From Fischerella sp. JS2 (GTDB taxonomy: Bacteria; Cyanobacteriota; Cyanobacteriia; Cyanobacteriales; Nostocaceae): a DNA stretch of 64,000 bases. The stretch covers positions 4,092,001 to 4,156,000 of the forward strand of contig NZ_CP135918.1 in NCBI RefSeq assembly GCF_032393985.1, written 5' to 3'. The translations under genes and the position numbers were made by a program. This document shows positions 9,222 through 18,707 of this stretch, piece by piece; position 1 is the first letter of the stretch, and each line of letters opens with the position of its first letter. Below the pieces are notes generated by a model. The model did not search any database. It had not been told where the DNA came from and was given only the letters and a program-made list of their open reading frames with translations.

Positions 9222-10451
9222 CTACTCATTTTTAGATTCTAGAAAGCGTTGAGCAATATCTTTGTAGAAATTTGGATCTGTCCAGTAACCTAAATGTGCT
9301 TTTTCTCCCCAGTAAGTTTCATATTCCAGTAAAACGTTATCTAAACTGTTGTAATAATCTAAATGACCACTGATCGGATCTTGTAAATGATAATAATTGA
9401 CCCAGCGAACTTTTTCTAGTTGACATTCGACTGGGTTTTTAGTCAAGTATGAAGTTAGCTGAACATATAAAGGCTTCACACGAAAAGAATTTAAGTGTTC
9501 TAAAATTCTTTGTCTAATATATTGATGTTGCTGTGCCATTTCTCTAAAGAAAAAAGCAATTTTATCTAATGGAGATGCGAAAGTGATTAAGCCTGTAATT
9601 TTATCAACCAGTAAACTTTTGCCTTTATCTTTGGATAGACTTGCTTCTATGCATAAAAGATTTAAGGTATCGTAAGCAATGCAGCTACCGAGAGAATGCC
9701 CAGCTATGATTACTTGGTCGTAATTTACTTTTTTATCTTTGAGAATAGCTTTTAGCAATGCTAATGATTCTGCTAGTATTTGTCTACGAATTTTATGGTA
9801 AGGAGATTTTACATTAGTAGTAGTGTAGATAGCAACATCTCCCACAAAATTAACTAGCAAAGGAGTAACCAGTTTTTTACTCAAATTCCAAGCTGGTTGT
9901 AGAAATTGACCATGAAGAAATGGGCTTAATAACAGCAGTAATATACAAACAATCAATCTTAACCAAGGATATACTATATTAAATAGACGTAAAAATATAG
10001 TTAGCCAACGTAAGCGATATTTAAAAAACTTCTTCCATTTATTTTCTTTCAAAATTTCGTCTAATTTATCTTGATTTTCCTCTCGACTATAAAATGCAAT
10101 TGTCCCTTCTAGTGTCTGTTCTGTCCATTGCAATACTTCTGGTACACTAATTTTATTTTCCGTATCAGCTGCCCAGTAATATTCATGAATATCTATAAAA
10201 TCATCTGGTTGCAGTTCAGCAGAGCTAACACGTACAAAGCTTTCTATCCAAGGATTACCATTTGGTAATCTTCGTTTAGCAATTAAGTGTTCTAACATGA
10301 TAGGTAAACTTTGTCCTTCAAAATGTTTAATTAAATTTTGGGCAAAATAATCTACTGTTTCATAAGGAATTTGTTCACCTACGCCGTGGATAATAATAAA
10401 CGCCGTACGCCCTTGAGGAAATTTAATTTTGCTATCTTGGTTATTTATCAT
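9222..10451 (-). CDS. lipase-like alpha/beta hydrolase with membrane segment
   Basis: 409 aa, identity beyond the fold not known. The beginning, AFIIIHGVGEQ (about residues 17-27), is an oxyanion-hole HG motif. A long hydrophobic stretch at about 150-180 (rich in Leu/Ile) could anchor the protein. The nucleophile elbow GHSLGS has Ser253. A candidate acid is an Asp in the 'QDPISGHLDYY' region near 360, with its His. The sequence looks like the PGAP1/DUF676 type of serine hydrolase, but that is inference. It stands alone, with AT-rich flanks and A/T-biased codons compared with folP-tpiA, so it may be an acquired gene. Confidence 0.7.
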   Translation of the reverse strand: MINNQDSKIKFPQGRTAFIIIHGVGEQIPYETVDYFAQNLIKHFEGQSLPIMLEHLIAKRRLPNGNPWIESFVRVSSAELQPDDFIDIHEYYWAADTENKISVPEVLQWTEQTLEGTIAFYSREENQDKLDEILKENKWKKFFKYRLRWLTIFLRLFNIVYPWLRLIVCILLLLLSPFLHGQFLQPAWNLSKKLVTPLLVNFVGDVAIYTTTNVKSPYHKIRRQILAESLALLKAILKDKKVNYDQVIIAGHSLGSCIAYDTLNLLCIEASLSKDKGKSLLVDKITGLITFASPLDKIAFFFREMAQQHQYIRQRILEHLNSFRVKPLYVQLTSYLTKNPVECQLEKVRWVNYYHLQDPISGHLDYYNSLDNVLLEYETYWGEKAHLGYWTDPNFYKDIAQRFLESKNE

Positions 10452-11249
10452 AAATCAATATAATGATAATTAATAGATAAGTAAGTTATTTTATCTAGTA
10501 AGTTGTTGATTGGTTGTAAAAGTAGATATCTGGCATTACATATATATAGGATAATTTTAGTTAATTTTAAATTTTTACTCTACGAAATATAAAGTAATCT
10601 TAGTGATTTATTCTTACTCCCTATTTTGTATAATGTCAAATATTTACTAAGCTACAATAAGTAATAAACTTAATGATTATCATAAATCAAAAAAACTAGC
10701 TATTTTTAGTAACAAGTGGTTACAATCCGTAACTAATGTATTTGTAAATGCTAATCCTGCAATTGTTTCTTGCAAAAATTTCAATACTGTTATTGTAGAT
10801 TTCTGTAAAACGCTCAAACATAAGCTATCCACCAGATAAAGCAAAAGATCATTTATATGTATATACAGCATTAATAAATGTCATTTCGGATTTACACTTG
10901 ATGAAAATTGAGTAGAGACGTGAAGGTAATTGTCAAGTGATCATTGGAAAAAGTAGAACAAGTTCGTACCATTAGCCATTACCAATTATCTATTACCGGG
11001 TGACGTAACGTTTCATCCACCATTTTTAAAAAATGAGGTTTTCACGTCACCCAACCTTGATAATTTATCAAATGCAAAATTAAACCATAAATTTAAATAA
11101 TATTTACGCTATAACTTTCGACATAGTGATCCCCAATAAGTTATGGAGTAAATTACGAAATATAAAGAGACTGATTATCATATATCGATAAACTCAATTA
11201 CTCATGATTATTGAGCAGGAATCCAAGAATTTAGTAGGAGTAAATACTG
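10452..11249. other. AT-rich spacer with one long imperfect palindrome
   Basis: Very AT-rich 800-base spacer. A minus-strand frame at 10680-10871 (63 codons) has no ribosome binding site or recognisable content. At 10998-11052 an inverted repeat is present (listed separately). The last 30 bases hold GAGCAGGA and TAGGAG elements before the ppsA GTG start. Confidence 0.5.
10998..11052. repeat. imperfect palindrome GGGTGACGT...ACGTCACCC
   Basis: Outer arms GGGTGACGT (10998-11006) and ACGTCACCC (11044-11052) are perfect 9-bp inverted repeats, and the inside contains a second A/T pairing (CATTTTT with AAAAAATG). Together they could fold into one 55-base hairpin. There is no T-tract after it, so it is more likely a small mobile repeat than a terminator. 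Confidence 0.6.
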
Positions 11250-13769
11250 GTGTCTACAGTTATAAAACAAACTTCTGAGTTAACTACCAAAGAACGATCG
11301 CTCATTCTCTGGTTCAATGAAATTGGTATTAATGACATACAGCTAGTTGGTGGAAAAAATGCATCTTTGGGTGAGATGATTCAGCAGTTAACACCCAAGG
11401 GTGTGAATGTGCCAATGGGGTTTGCTACCACTGCTTATGCTTATCGCTATTTCATTGAGTCTGCTAGGTTAGAAACACGGTTGCGCGAATTGTTTGCTGA
11501 CTTAGATGTTGATAATGTTAATAACTTGCGGGAACGAGGTAAAAAAGCGCGATCGCTACTGATACACACACCATTTCCATCAGAATTACGAGATGCGATC
11601 GCCCAAGCATACCAATCTCTGTGTCAACAGTACTACGTAGATACAGATGTAGCGGTTCGTTCTAGCGCTACCGCCGAAGATTTACCCGATGCTAGTTTTG
11701 CTGGACAGCAAGAAACCTACCTCAATGTCACCACAACTGCGGGAGTTTTAGCAGCTTGTCATAAATGCTTTGCTTCTTTATTTACTGATCGGGCTATTTC
11801 TTATCGTCACATTAAAGGTTTTGATCACTTTAACATCGCTCTCGCCGTCGGTGTACAGAAAATGGTGCGTTCTGATTTAGCATCTGCTGGGGTAATGTTC
11901 ACCATCGAAACTGAGACAGGTTTTAAAGATGCAGCACTAATTACAGCTGCCTATGGTTTAGGAGAAAATGTTGTCCAAGGGGCAGTGAATCCTGATGAAT
12001 ATTATGTTTTTAAACCAACATTAAAAGCAGGATTCCGCTCAATTATTGATAAAAAATTGGGTAGCAAAGAATTAAAAATGATTTATGATGATGGCTCTAA
12101 ATTTACTAAAAATGTCCTAGTTACAACTAGCGAAAAAAATAAATTTGCCCTTACAGATGATGAGATTTTGCAACTAGGGCGTTGGGCCTGTTTGATAGAA
12201 GACCATTATTCCCAAGTTAACAGTGTCTACACTCCAATGGACATTGAGTGGGCAAAAGATGGCATTACCAACGAATTATTTGTTGTACAAGCGCGTCCAG
12301 AAACAGTGCAATCTCAGAAAAGTCAGAATTTGTTGCGGACTTATAAACTCCGATTGAGAGATGGGGAGGTTGGGAGTTGGGGAGGTGAAGACAAACTTTC
12401 ACCCCATCACCCCATCACCTCTACCCTACGGGAAGCCGCTTGCGCGTCTACACCTCATCCTCTGGTAACAGGACGCGCTGTTGGTTCGGCTATTAGTCAA
12501 GGTAAAGCACGAGTCATTTCCGAAGTTAGTAAAATTGACCAATTCCAACCAGGGGAAGTTTTAGTAACAGATAGAACTGACCCCGACTGGGAACCAATTA
12601 TGAAGCGCGCTAGTGCAATTATCACAAATTCTGGGGGACGCACCTGTCACGCCGCAATTATTGCTAGAGAACTTGGTGTACCTGCTATTGTCGGATGTGG
12701 TAATGCTACGGAAGTGATCAAAACTGGTCAAGAGGTGACGATTTCTTGTGCTGAAGGAGAAGAAGGAAAAGTTTACCCAGGTTTACTACCTTTTGATGTG
12801 CAAGAAGTTGCTTTGGAAGACTTGCCTCGTACTCGCACCCAAATTTTCATGAATGTGGGTAATCCCCAGGAAGCTTTTAGTTTATCTGCTATTCCCAACG
12901 ATGGGGTTGGTTTGGCACGGACTGAATTTATAATTGCCAATCATATTCAAACTCATCCGATGGCATTAATTAAATATGACCAAGTAAAAGACCAATTTGT
13001 CAAAGAAAAAATAGCAGAAATCACTGCTCTTTACGATGACAAACCGCAGTATTTTGTTGATAAATTAGCGCAAGGTATTGGCAGAATTGCAGCAGCATTT
13101 TATCCCAAGCCAGTAATTGTGAGAATGTCAGATTTTAAGAGTAATGAGTATGCAAATTTACTCGGTGGTAGACAATTTGAACCCAAAGAAGAAAACCCTA
13201 TGCTGGGTTGGCGGGGGGCAGCACGCTATTATGATCAAGGGTATCGCGAAGGCTTTGCTTTAGAGTGTCAGGCAATCAAAAGAGTCCGGGAAGAAATGGG
13301 TTTAGTGAACATTATTCCCATGATTCCTTTTTGTCGCACTCCTGATGAAGGACGGTTAGTGTTGGCAGAAATGGCAAAAAATGGTCTAAAACAGGGTGAG
13401 AATGGATTGCAAGTTTATGTAATGTGCGAATTACCTAATAATGTCATAATGGCCGAGGAGTTTGCTGAGGTATTTGATGGTTTTTCGATTGGTTCTAATG
13501 ATCTAACTCAGTTAACGCTAGGAATAGACAGAGATTCAGCGTTAGTAGCACGGTTGTTTGATGAACGCAGTCAGGGGGTAAAGCGAATGGTGAAAATGGC
13601 GATCGCAGCTGCGAAAAAGCATAATCGCAAAATAGGTATTTGCGGACAAGCGCCTAGTGATTACCCAGAATTTGCTCAGTTTTTGGTGGAACAAGGAATT
13701 GATTCAATAAGTCTCAATCCTGATTCTGTGCTAAAGACCATGCTAGAAGTGGCGAAAGTAGAGGGATAG
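11250..13769 (+). CDS. ppsA: phosphoenolpyruvate synthase with extra repeat-encoded linker
   Basis: Makes phosphoenolpyruvate from pyruvate and ATP (gluconeogenic direction). The N-terminal ATP-grasp domain (about 18-365) begins GGKNASLGEM; the swivelling His domain has the phosphorylated His467 in GGRTCHAAIIAREL; the C-terminal PEP/pyruvate barrel ends with the catalytic Cys in GICGQAPSD. At 839 aa it exceeds E. coli PpsA (792 aa, active His421, from memory) by 47 residues, nearly all before the His. The excess falls mainly at about residues 370-403, where the DNA is repeat sequence otherwise found between genes. The start is a GTG with TAGGAG 10 bases upstream. Confidence 0.95.
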   Translation: MSTVIKQTSELTTKERSLILWFNEIGINDIQLVGGKNASLGEMIQQLTPKGVNVPMGFATTAYAYRYFIESARLETRLRELFADLDVDNVNNLRERGKKARSLLIHTPFPSELRDAIAQAYQSLCQQYYVDTDVAVRSSATAEDLPDASFAGQQETYLNVTTTAGVLAACHKCFASLFTDRAISYRHIKGFDHFNIALAVGVQKMVRSDLASAGVMFTIETETGFKDAALITAAYGLGENVVQGAVNPDEYYVFKPTLKAGFRSIIDKKLGSKELKMIYDDGSKFTKNVLVTTSEKNKFALTDDEILQLGRWACLIEDHYSQVNSVYTPMDIEWAKDGITNELFVVQARPETVQSQKSQNLLRTYKLRLRDGEVGSWGGEDKLSPHHPITSTLREAACASTPHPLVTGRAVGSAISQGKARVISEVSKIDQFQPGEVLVTDRTDPDWEPIMKRASAIITNSGGRTCHAAIIARELGVPAIVGCGNATEVIKTGQEVTISCAEGEEGKVYPGLLPFDVQEVALEDLPRTRTQIFMNVGNPQEAFSLSAIPNDGVGLARTEFIIANHIQTHPMALIKYDQVKDQFVKEKIAEITALYDDKPQYFVDKLAQGIGRIAAAFYPKPVIVRMSDFKSNEYANLLGGRQFEPKEENPMLGWRGAARYYDQGYREGFALECQAIKRVREEMGLVNIIPMIPFCRTPDEGRLVLAEMAKNGLKQGENGLQVYVMCELPNNVIMAEEFAEVFDGFSIGSNDLTQLTLGIDRDSALVARLFDERSQGVKRMVKMAIAAAKKHNRKIGICGQAPSDYPEFAQFLVEQGIDSISLNPDSVLKTMLEVAKVEG
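12357..12457. repeat. dispersed repeat embedded in ppsA
   Basis: Within the ppsA reading frame, 'gatggggaggttgggag' and 'caccccatcacc' text is followed at 12421-12453 by CTACCCTACGGGAAGCCGC and GCGTCTACAC. The reverse complement of this last part recurs almost unchanged at 35393-35427 between genes and in part at 48624-48653 in another coding sequence. The inserted stretch keeps the frame and sits exactly between two domains. Confidence 0.8.
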
Positions 13770-13824
13770 GGATTAGGAAATCGGTGAAAGGGGAAAGGGG
13801 GACAACCAACCACTAACTACTAAT

Positions 13825-13854
13825 GTACAGACGCGATGTTCCTCGCGTCTCTAC
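13825..13854. repeat. hairpin repeat GTACAGACGCGA/TCGCGTCTCTAC
   Basis: Copy of the palindromic repeat found at 7531, 46678 and 47874. Arms CAGACGCGA and TCGCGTCTC surround a TGTTCC loop (reverse complement GGAACA in other copies). It is embedded in CACTAACTACTAA heptanucleotide repeats between ppsA and the glycosyltransferase gene. Confidence 0.8.
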
Positions 13855-13885
13855 CCATCAACAACCAACCACTAACCATTGACCA

Positions 13886-15355
13886 ATGACTAAAAAATGG
13901 TTTTGGATAGGCATTGTAGGTATATTTCTTCTATCGCTTTCCCTGCGGTTTTGGGGAATAGGGAGATTTGGTCATCTTGTTTTTGATGAAGTTTACTATG
14001 CTATATTCGCCAATAAATATCTGACCCACACTCCCTTTTTTGATGGTCATCCACCTTTAGGTAAACTGATAATTGCGTTGGGAATGTGGATTAGCGATCG
14101 CATTCCCTTGTGGAAAGATCAAGTTAATGGGTTAACAGGTGCATTGCGTCCGGCTTGGAGTTATCGTTGGATTAATGCTCTATTTGGCTCGTTTATTCCC
14201 TTAATTATCATAGGAATTGCTTATCAATTAAGTTATCGTCGTAGTTTTGCTTTACTAGCAGGTTTGTTTACAGCTTGTGACGGTATATTTATCGTCGAGT
14301 CTCGCTACGCTCTGATCAATATATATATAGTTGTCTTTGGATTATTAGGACAGTGGTTATTATTATTAGCATTGGCAAATCAAAGACAACAACGTAGGCT
14401 TTACCTAGTGTTAGCTGGTGTTGCTTTTGGTGCTTCTGCTGCGACAAAATGGAACGGTTTATGGTTTTTATTGGGTACTTATGTGATCTGGATTTTTGCC
14501 TGGGGATGGAAACTAATAGGAAGAATTAGTAAGGCAAATACTTCCAGAGAAAGCCCTAATTTATGGGAACGTGAACCAGAAAATTCTCCATTACAAAATT
14601 TGACGCAGCTAAATTTTGTGAGTTTGGGATTTTATTTAGGAATTATCCCAGTATTAATCTACAGTTTGATTTGGATTCCTCACTTATTAATAGATAAAAG
14701 ATATAATTTCATCCAAGTTCATCAACAAATTTTGTTGTTTCATGAGCGTTTAGGTGGTAACAATCCTACAGTCCACCCTTACTGCGCTGCTTGGTATAAA
14801 TGGCCTTTACTGACTCGACCAATGGCGTATTTATACCAAACAGCAATTAGTCCCAAAGATCCTCTACCTGTAGTTGGTCCGCCTTTGCCCACGGGTAGCG
14901 GCGAAGTAATTTATGATGTCCATGCAATGGGGAATCCCTTTTTGTGGTGGTTTGGTGTCATTGCTCTTGTATTGTTATTAGTAATGTTAGGGTGGCAAGC
15001 TATAAATTTTCTGGTTAAGAAAAAGCGTTTTACCGTCACACCAACACTTTCTGTTGATACTTGGATTGCTTTATATTTAATCTTAAATTATGCTGCCAAT
15101 TTGCTGCCTTGGGTAGGGGTAACTCGCTGTCTTTTCATTTATCACTACATGACAGCTGTAGTGTTCGCATTTATGGCGATCGCTTGGTTTGTAGATCAAT
15201 GTCTTTGTAGTTATTACAAGCTACTCCGGGCTATTGGTGTCACTATTACTTTTATGATTTTGACGGCTTTTGTTTTTTGGCTACCGCTTTATTTAGCTTT
15301 ACCTCTTTCGCCTCACGCTTATAAATTGCGGATGTGGTTTAGTTCTTGGATTTAG
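13886..15355 (+). CDS. GT39-type glycosyltransferase (protein mannosyltransferase-like)
   Basis: Integral membrane protein of 489 aa, similar to dolichyl-phosphate-mannose--protein mannosyltransferases: multiple hydrophobic segments throughout (first at about 5-25), and the acidic loop motif FDEVYYA (residues about 34-40) containing the Asp-Glu pair typical of the GT-C fold. HPPLGKLII and RYALINIYIV are further family hallmarks. It probably transfers a lipid-linked sugar to protein or glycan on the outer face of the plasma membrane; donor and acceptor cannot be told. It starts at ATG 13886 just downstream of repeats. Confidence 0.85.
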   Translation: MTKKWFWIGIVGIFLLSLSLRFWGIGRFGHLVFDEVYYAIFANKYLTHTPFFDGHPPLGKLIIALGMWISDRIPLWKDQVNGLTGALRPAWSYRWINALFGSFIPLIIIGIAYQLSYRRSFALLAGLFTACDGIFIVESRYALINIYIVVFGLLGQWLLLLALANQRQQRRLYLVLAGVAFGASAATKWNGLWFLLGTYVIWIFAWGWKLIGRISKANTSRESPNLWEREPENSPLQNLTQLNFVSLGFYLGIIPVLIYSLIWIPHLLIDKRYNFIQVHQQILLFHERLGGNNPTVHPYCAAWYKWPLLTRPMAYLYQTAISPKDPLPVVGPPLPTGSGEVIYDVHAMGNPFLWWFGVIALVLLLVMLGWQAINFLVKKKRFTVTPTLSVDTWIALYLILNYAANLLPWVGVTRCLFIYHYMTAVVFAFMAIAWFVDQCLCSYYKLLRAIGVTITFMILTAFVFWLPLYLALPLSPHAYKLRMWFSSWI

Positions 15356-15877
15356 ATTTTTAGACTCGCCCGCAAGTAAATTGCGGGCGATATTGTGGCT
15401 ATACCCAATAATTGGTGATTATAACGAACACCGATGCACACAGATAAACACAGATGTTTTATCTATATTCATTTATGGTGAGATTTTGTGTTATTACACC
15501 TCTAGAGTAAGCCTTTGAAATGCATGTAATAAATAATAAATAATTGAAATAAAACTTACTACAAATCAATCAAGTTACATATTTTATAGGTGTAACAATA
15601 AACAACTTTTAATCTTTTTTAGCTAAATACTTTTGTTCTGTTTGTTAGACTGAGAACGCAATGTGATTGGGAAGTACTGTAAAAGCAGATCAGGAAATCA
15701 AAAGTCTATCTTTTAGGCAAAATTTTCTGTCTTGATAAATTTAGGAAGATTTTCGTCCTGTTGTCTGGCTCTAACTATAACTGCGATTAAAAGAGAAGTT
15801 ACAAAAGTTAGTCTAGTTAGAATGTTAAACGTAATCGTGAAAGATTTGATGATCCACAAGGAAAGAGGAAGATCGTG
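15356..15877. other. spacer with perfect hairpin, phytochrome upstream region
   Basis: At 15367-15389 a perfect 9-bp hairpin (CGCCCGCAA, loop GTAAA, TTGCGGGCG) lies 12 bases after the glycosyltransferase stop. It lacks a strong T-tract and matches the ends of the MITE-like element at 29783, so it is probably a solo copy. The remainder is AT-rich and should contain the phytochrome promoter; a minus-strand frame at 15713-15901 is not credible. Confidence 0.6.
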
Positions 15878-18181
15878 ATGGTAATGGAATTTGAATTGCA
15901 AAGTTTAAACTTGACAAGCTTAAAAGAACCATCAATTCATACTATTAGTCAAATTCAACCCCACGGAGTGCTTCTGGTTTTAGAAGAACCAGAGTTAAAT
16001 ATTTTGCAAGTCAGCAGTAATACTTACGATGTTTTTGGGATTACTCCCGAAAATATGCTGCAAAAAAAATTAGAAGATTTACTCGATCCCTTTCAAATTG
16101 AGAAAATTAAAGCTGGACTTTTACAAGAAAGTCTAGATATGATTAATCCCACAAAAATTTGGGCAAGAGTTAAGGGTGATGAGTATGTAGTATTTGACGG
16201 CATCTTCCACCGCAGTGCAGATGGATTTTTGATTTTGGAATTAGAACTTGCTTTTTCTCAAGAAAATATTCCATTTTTAAGTTTCTATCATTTAGCAAGA
16301 GCTTCTATTAATAAATTAGAAGAAACGGCAAATCTCCACGATTTCTGTCAAATTCTTGTGCAAGAAGTCCGAAAAGTCACAGGATTTGACCGAGTGATGC
16401 TATATAAATTTGATGATGATGGGCATGGTTCTGTGCTTGCTGAAGAAAAATTAGCAATTATGGAATCTTATCTGGGTTTACACTATCCAGAGTCAGATAT
16501 TCCTAGACCAGCAAGAAAATTATTTGCTTCTAATTGGATTAGGATCATTCCAGATACTCATGCTGATCCTGTAGAAATTTTCCCTGCTATTAATCCTCTA
16601 AGCCAGCGTCGCCCAGATTTAACAAATTCTATCCTGAGAAGTCCTTATTCATGCCATATTGAGTATCTACACAATATGGGTGTTGGTGCTTCTTTGACAA
16701 TTTCTTTAATTAAAGAAGGTAAACTCTGGGGATTAATTGCTTGTCATCACCAAACGCCTAAATACGTCTCTTACGAGATGCGAAAAGCTTGCGAATTCTT
16801 GGGGAGAGTAATTTTTTCAGAACTTGCAGACCGAGAAGAAACTGAAGATTATGACTATCGGATGCGGCTGACATATATCCAATCAGCATTGGTTGAATAT
16901 ATGTCCCAAGAAGAAAACTTTATTGATGGATTAGTTAAACATCAACCAAATTTACTAGATTTAACTAATGCCCAAGGTGCAGCAATCTGTTTTGGTGGTA
17001 ATTACACTTTAATTGGTGAAACTCCCAAAGAAGAAGATTTGAATTTTTTAGTCCAATGGCTAAAAAATAATGTAGAAGAAGAAGTATTCTATACTGATTC
17101 TCTGCCGCGTCTTTATCCAGATGCCCAAAATTTTAAAAATGTTGCTAGCGGTTTACTAGCAATTCCAATTTCTAAACAGAATTATGTGTTGTGGTTCCGC
17201 CCTGAAGTCATTCAAACTGTGAATTGGGGTGGTGATCCAAATCGGGCATTTGAGGTGAATACTTCCGATGGAAATACGCGCTTGTGTCCACGTAAATCTT
17301 TTGAATTGTGGAAAGAAACGGTTCGCTTAACTTCTTTACGTTGGCAAGCTGTGGAAGTGAAAGCAGCATTAGAATTGCGCAAAGCAATCGTCAATATTGT
17401 ACTGCGCCAAGCAGATGAATTAGCACAGTTAGCGCATGATTTAGAACTTTCCAACGCGGAATTGAAAAAGTTTGCTTACGTTGCTTCCCATGATTTGCAA
17501 GAACCGCTAAATCAGGTAGCAAACTACGTGCAATTGCTGGAGATGCGCTATGAGCAATTGCTTGACGAAGATGCAAAAGAGTTTATCACTTTTGCCGTCG
17601 AGGGAGTTAGCTTGATGCAGACGTTAATTGATGATGTGCTAGCATACTCGAAAGTAGATATGCAAGCAATAGAATTTGAACTGACAAATGTAGAAACAGC
17701 TTTAGAACGCGCTTTAACTAATTTGCGGAAACGCATTAGCGAAACGGGTGCTGTGATTACTTATGATCAGTTACCAACCGTCATGGCTGATGGAACTCAG
17801 TTGATGCAATTGTTCCAAAATTTGATTGGTAATGCTATCAAGTTCCGCAGTGATCAAGCGCCAGAAATTCATATTGGTGCTTCTCGCTTAGAAGACGAAT
17901 GGCTATTTTCAGTACGGGATAACGGTATCGGTATTGATCCACAGTTTCGCGATCGCATTTTTGTCATCTTTCAACGCCTGCATACGCGGGATGAGTACCC
18001 AGGTACTGGTATGGGACTAGCTATCTGTAAGAAAATTATTGAGTGTCATCGGGGACGTATCTGGGTAGAATCGAAACTTGGTGAGGGTGCAACATTCTAC
18101 TTTACTATTCCGGTGGGAGGACGCGATCGTGAGCGCAGAAACGGACGAAAAGCACAGAACCATATTTTTGGTCGAAGATAA
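15878..18181 (+). CDS. cphA: Cph1-type phytochrome histidine kinase
   Basis: Red/far-red photoreceptor kinase. Domains in order: PAS (about 15-115), GAF (about 135-305), PHY (about 315-500), HisKA and HATPase (about 510-755). The chromophore Cys is present in [12 protein letters not shown] (residue 259 from ATG 15878), matching Cys259 of Synechocystis Cph1, and no N-terminal biliverdin Cys is seen; phycocyanobilin is therefore the likely chromophore. The PRxSDIP-like motif reads [10 protein letters not shown]. The phospho-acceptor His is in ASHDLQEPL (about 538). Start: GTG 15875 or ATG 15878, after GGAAAGAGGA. The 3' end overlaps the response regulator gene by about 50 bases. Confidence 0.95.
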   Translation: MVMEFELQSLNLTSLKEPSIHTISQIQPHGVLLVLEEPELNILQVSSNTYDVFGITPENMLQKKLEDLLDPFQIEKIKAGLLQESLDMINPTKIWARVKGDEYVVFDGIFHRSADGFLILELELAFSQENIPFLSFYHLARASINKLEETANLHDFCQILVQEVRKVTGFDRVMLYKFDDDGHGSVLAEEKLAIMESYLGLHYPESDIPRPARKLFASNWIRIIPDTHADPVEIFPAINPLSQRRPDLTNSILRSPYSCHIEYLHNMGVGASLTISLIKEGKLWGLIACHHQTPKYVSYEMRKACEFLGRVIFSELADREETEDYDYRMRLTYIQSALVEYMSQEENFIDGLVKHQPNLLDLTNAQGAAICFGGNYTLIGETPKEEDLNFLVQWLKNNVEEEVFYTDSLPRLYPDAQNFKNVASGLLAIPISKQNYVLWFRPEVIQTVNWGGDPNRAFEVNTSDGNTRLCPRKSFELWKETVRLTSLRWQAVEVKAALELRKAIVNIVLRQADELAQLAHDLELSNAELKKFAYVASHDLQEPLNQVANYVQLLEMRYEQLLDEDAKEFITFAVEGVSLMQTLIDDVLAYSKVDMQAIEFELTNVETALERALTNLRKRISETGAVITYDQLPTVMADGTQLMQLFQNLIGNAIKFRSDQAPEIHIGASRLEDEWLFSVRDNGIGIDPQFRDRIFVIFQRLHTRDEYPGTGMGLAICKKIIECHRGRIWVESKLGEGATFYFTIPVGGRDRERRNGRKAQNHIFGRR

Positions 18182-18575
18182 TAAAGCCGATATCCGTCTG
18201 ATTCAAGAAGCCTTGAAAAATAGCATGATACCACACCAGGTTATCACTGTTAGAGATGGTATGGATGCTATGGCTTATTTGCGCCAAGAGGGCGAGTACG
18301 CTGATGCACCCCGCCCTGATTTGATCCTCTTAGATTTGAATCTGCCCAAAAAAGATGGTAGAGAAGTTCTAGCGGAGATTAAAACTGATCCCAAGCTGAA
18401 ACGCATTCCTGTAGTCGTGCTGACAACTTCCCACAACGAGGAAGATATTTTCCATAGCTATGACTTGCATGTGAATTGCTACATCACCAAATCTCGCAAC
18501 CTCAGTCAACTATTCCAAATCGTCAAAGGAATAGAAGATTTTTGGTTATCTACCGTGACTTTACCATCAGAGTAA
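18129..18575 (+). CDS. rcpA: phytochrome response regulator (Rcp1-like)
   Basis: Single-domain receiver of 148 aa without a DNA-binding output, partner of the upstream phytochrome. Acidic pocket in [10 protein letters not shown]; the phospho-Asp is in LILLDLNLP; the conserved Thr/Ser in VVVLTTS; the Lys in YITKSR. GTG at 18129 (protein [18 protein letters not shown]) is chosen because the receiver begins shortly after. A longer frame from 18078 would overlap the kinase by more than 100 bases. The overlap with cphA suggests translational coupling. Confidence 0.93.
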   Translation: MSAETDEKHRTIFLVEDNKADIRLIQEALKNSMIPHQVITVRDGMDAMAYLRQEGEYADAPRPDLILLDLNLPKKDGREVLAEIKTDPKLKRIPVVVLTTSHNEEDIFHSYDLHVNCYITKSRNLSQLFQIVKGIEDFWLSTVTLPSE

Positions 18576-18707
18576 AAAAAATCGGGGCTCAGGGATCGGG
18601 GATCGGGAATTAGGAAAAGATATTAAAGAGAAATTCTTCCTTGTCCCCCTTGTCCTCCTTGTCCCCCTTGTCTTCCCTTCCCCCTTCCCCAATACCCAAA
18701 CCACACT
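18576..18707. repeat. CTTGTCCCC-type nonamer repeats
   Basis: 18639-18677 is a run of TTGTCCCCC/TTGTCCTCC units. The same motif appears near 29630 (reverse), 32640-32760 and 35450-35475, between genes each time. Confidence 0.7.

Noticed and set aside
10680-10871. 63-codon minus-strand frame in the AT-rich spacer
   Set aside because: No binding site, no recognisable content, isolated in non-coding sequence.
18078-18128. Longer rcpA start
   Set aside because: It would add 17 residues ([10 protein letters not shown]...) with no counterpart in Rcp proteins and lengthen the overlap with the kinase.
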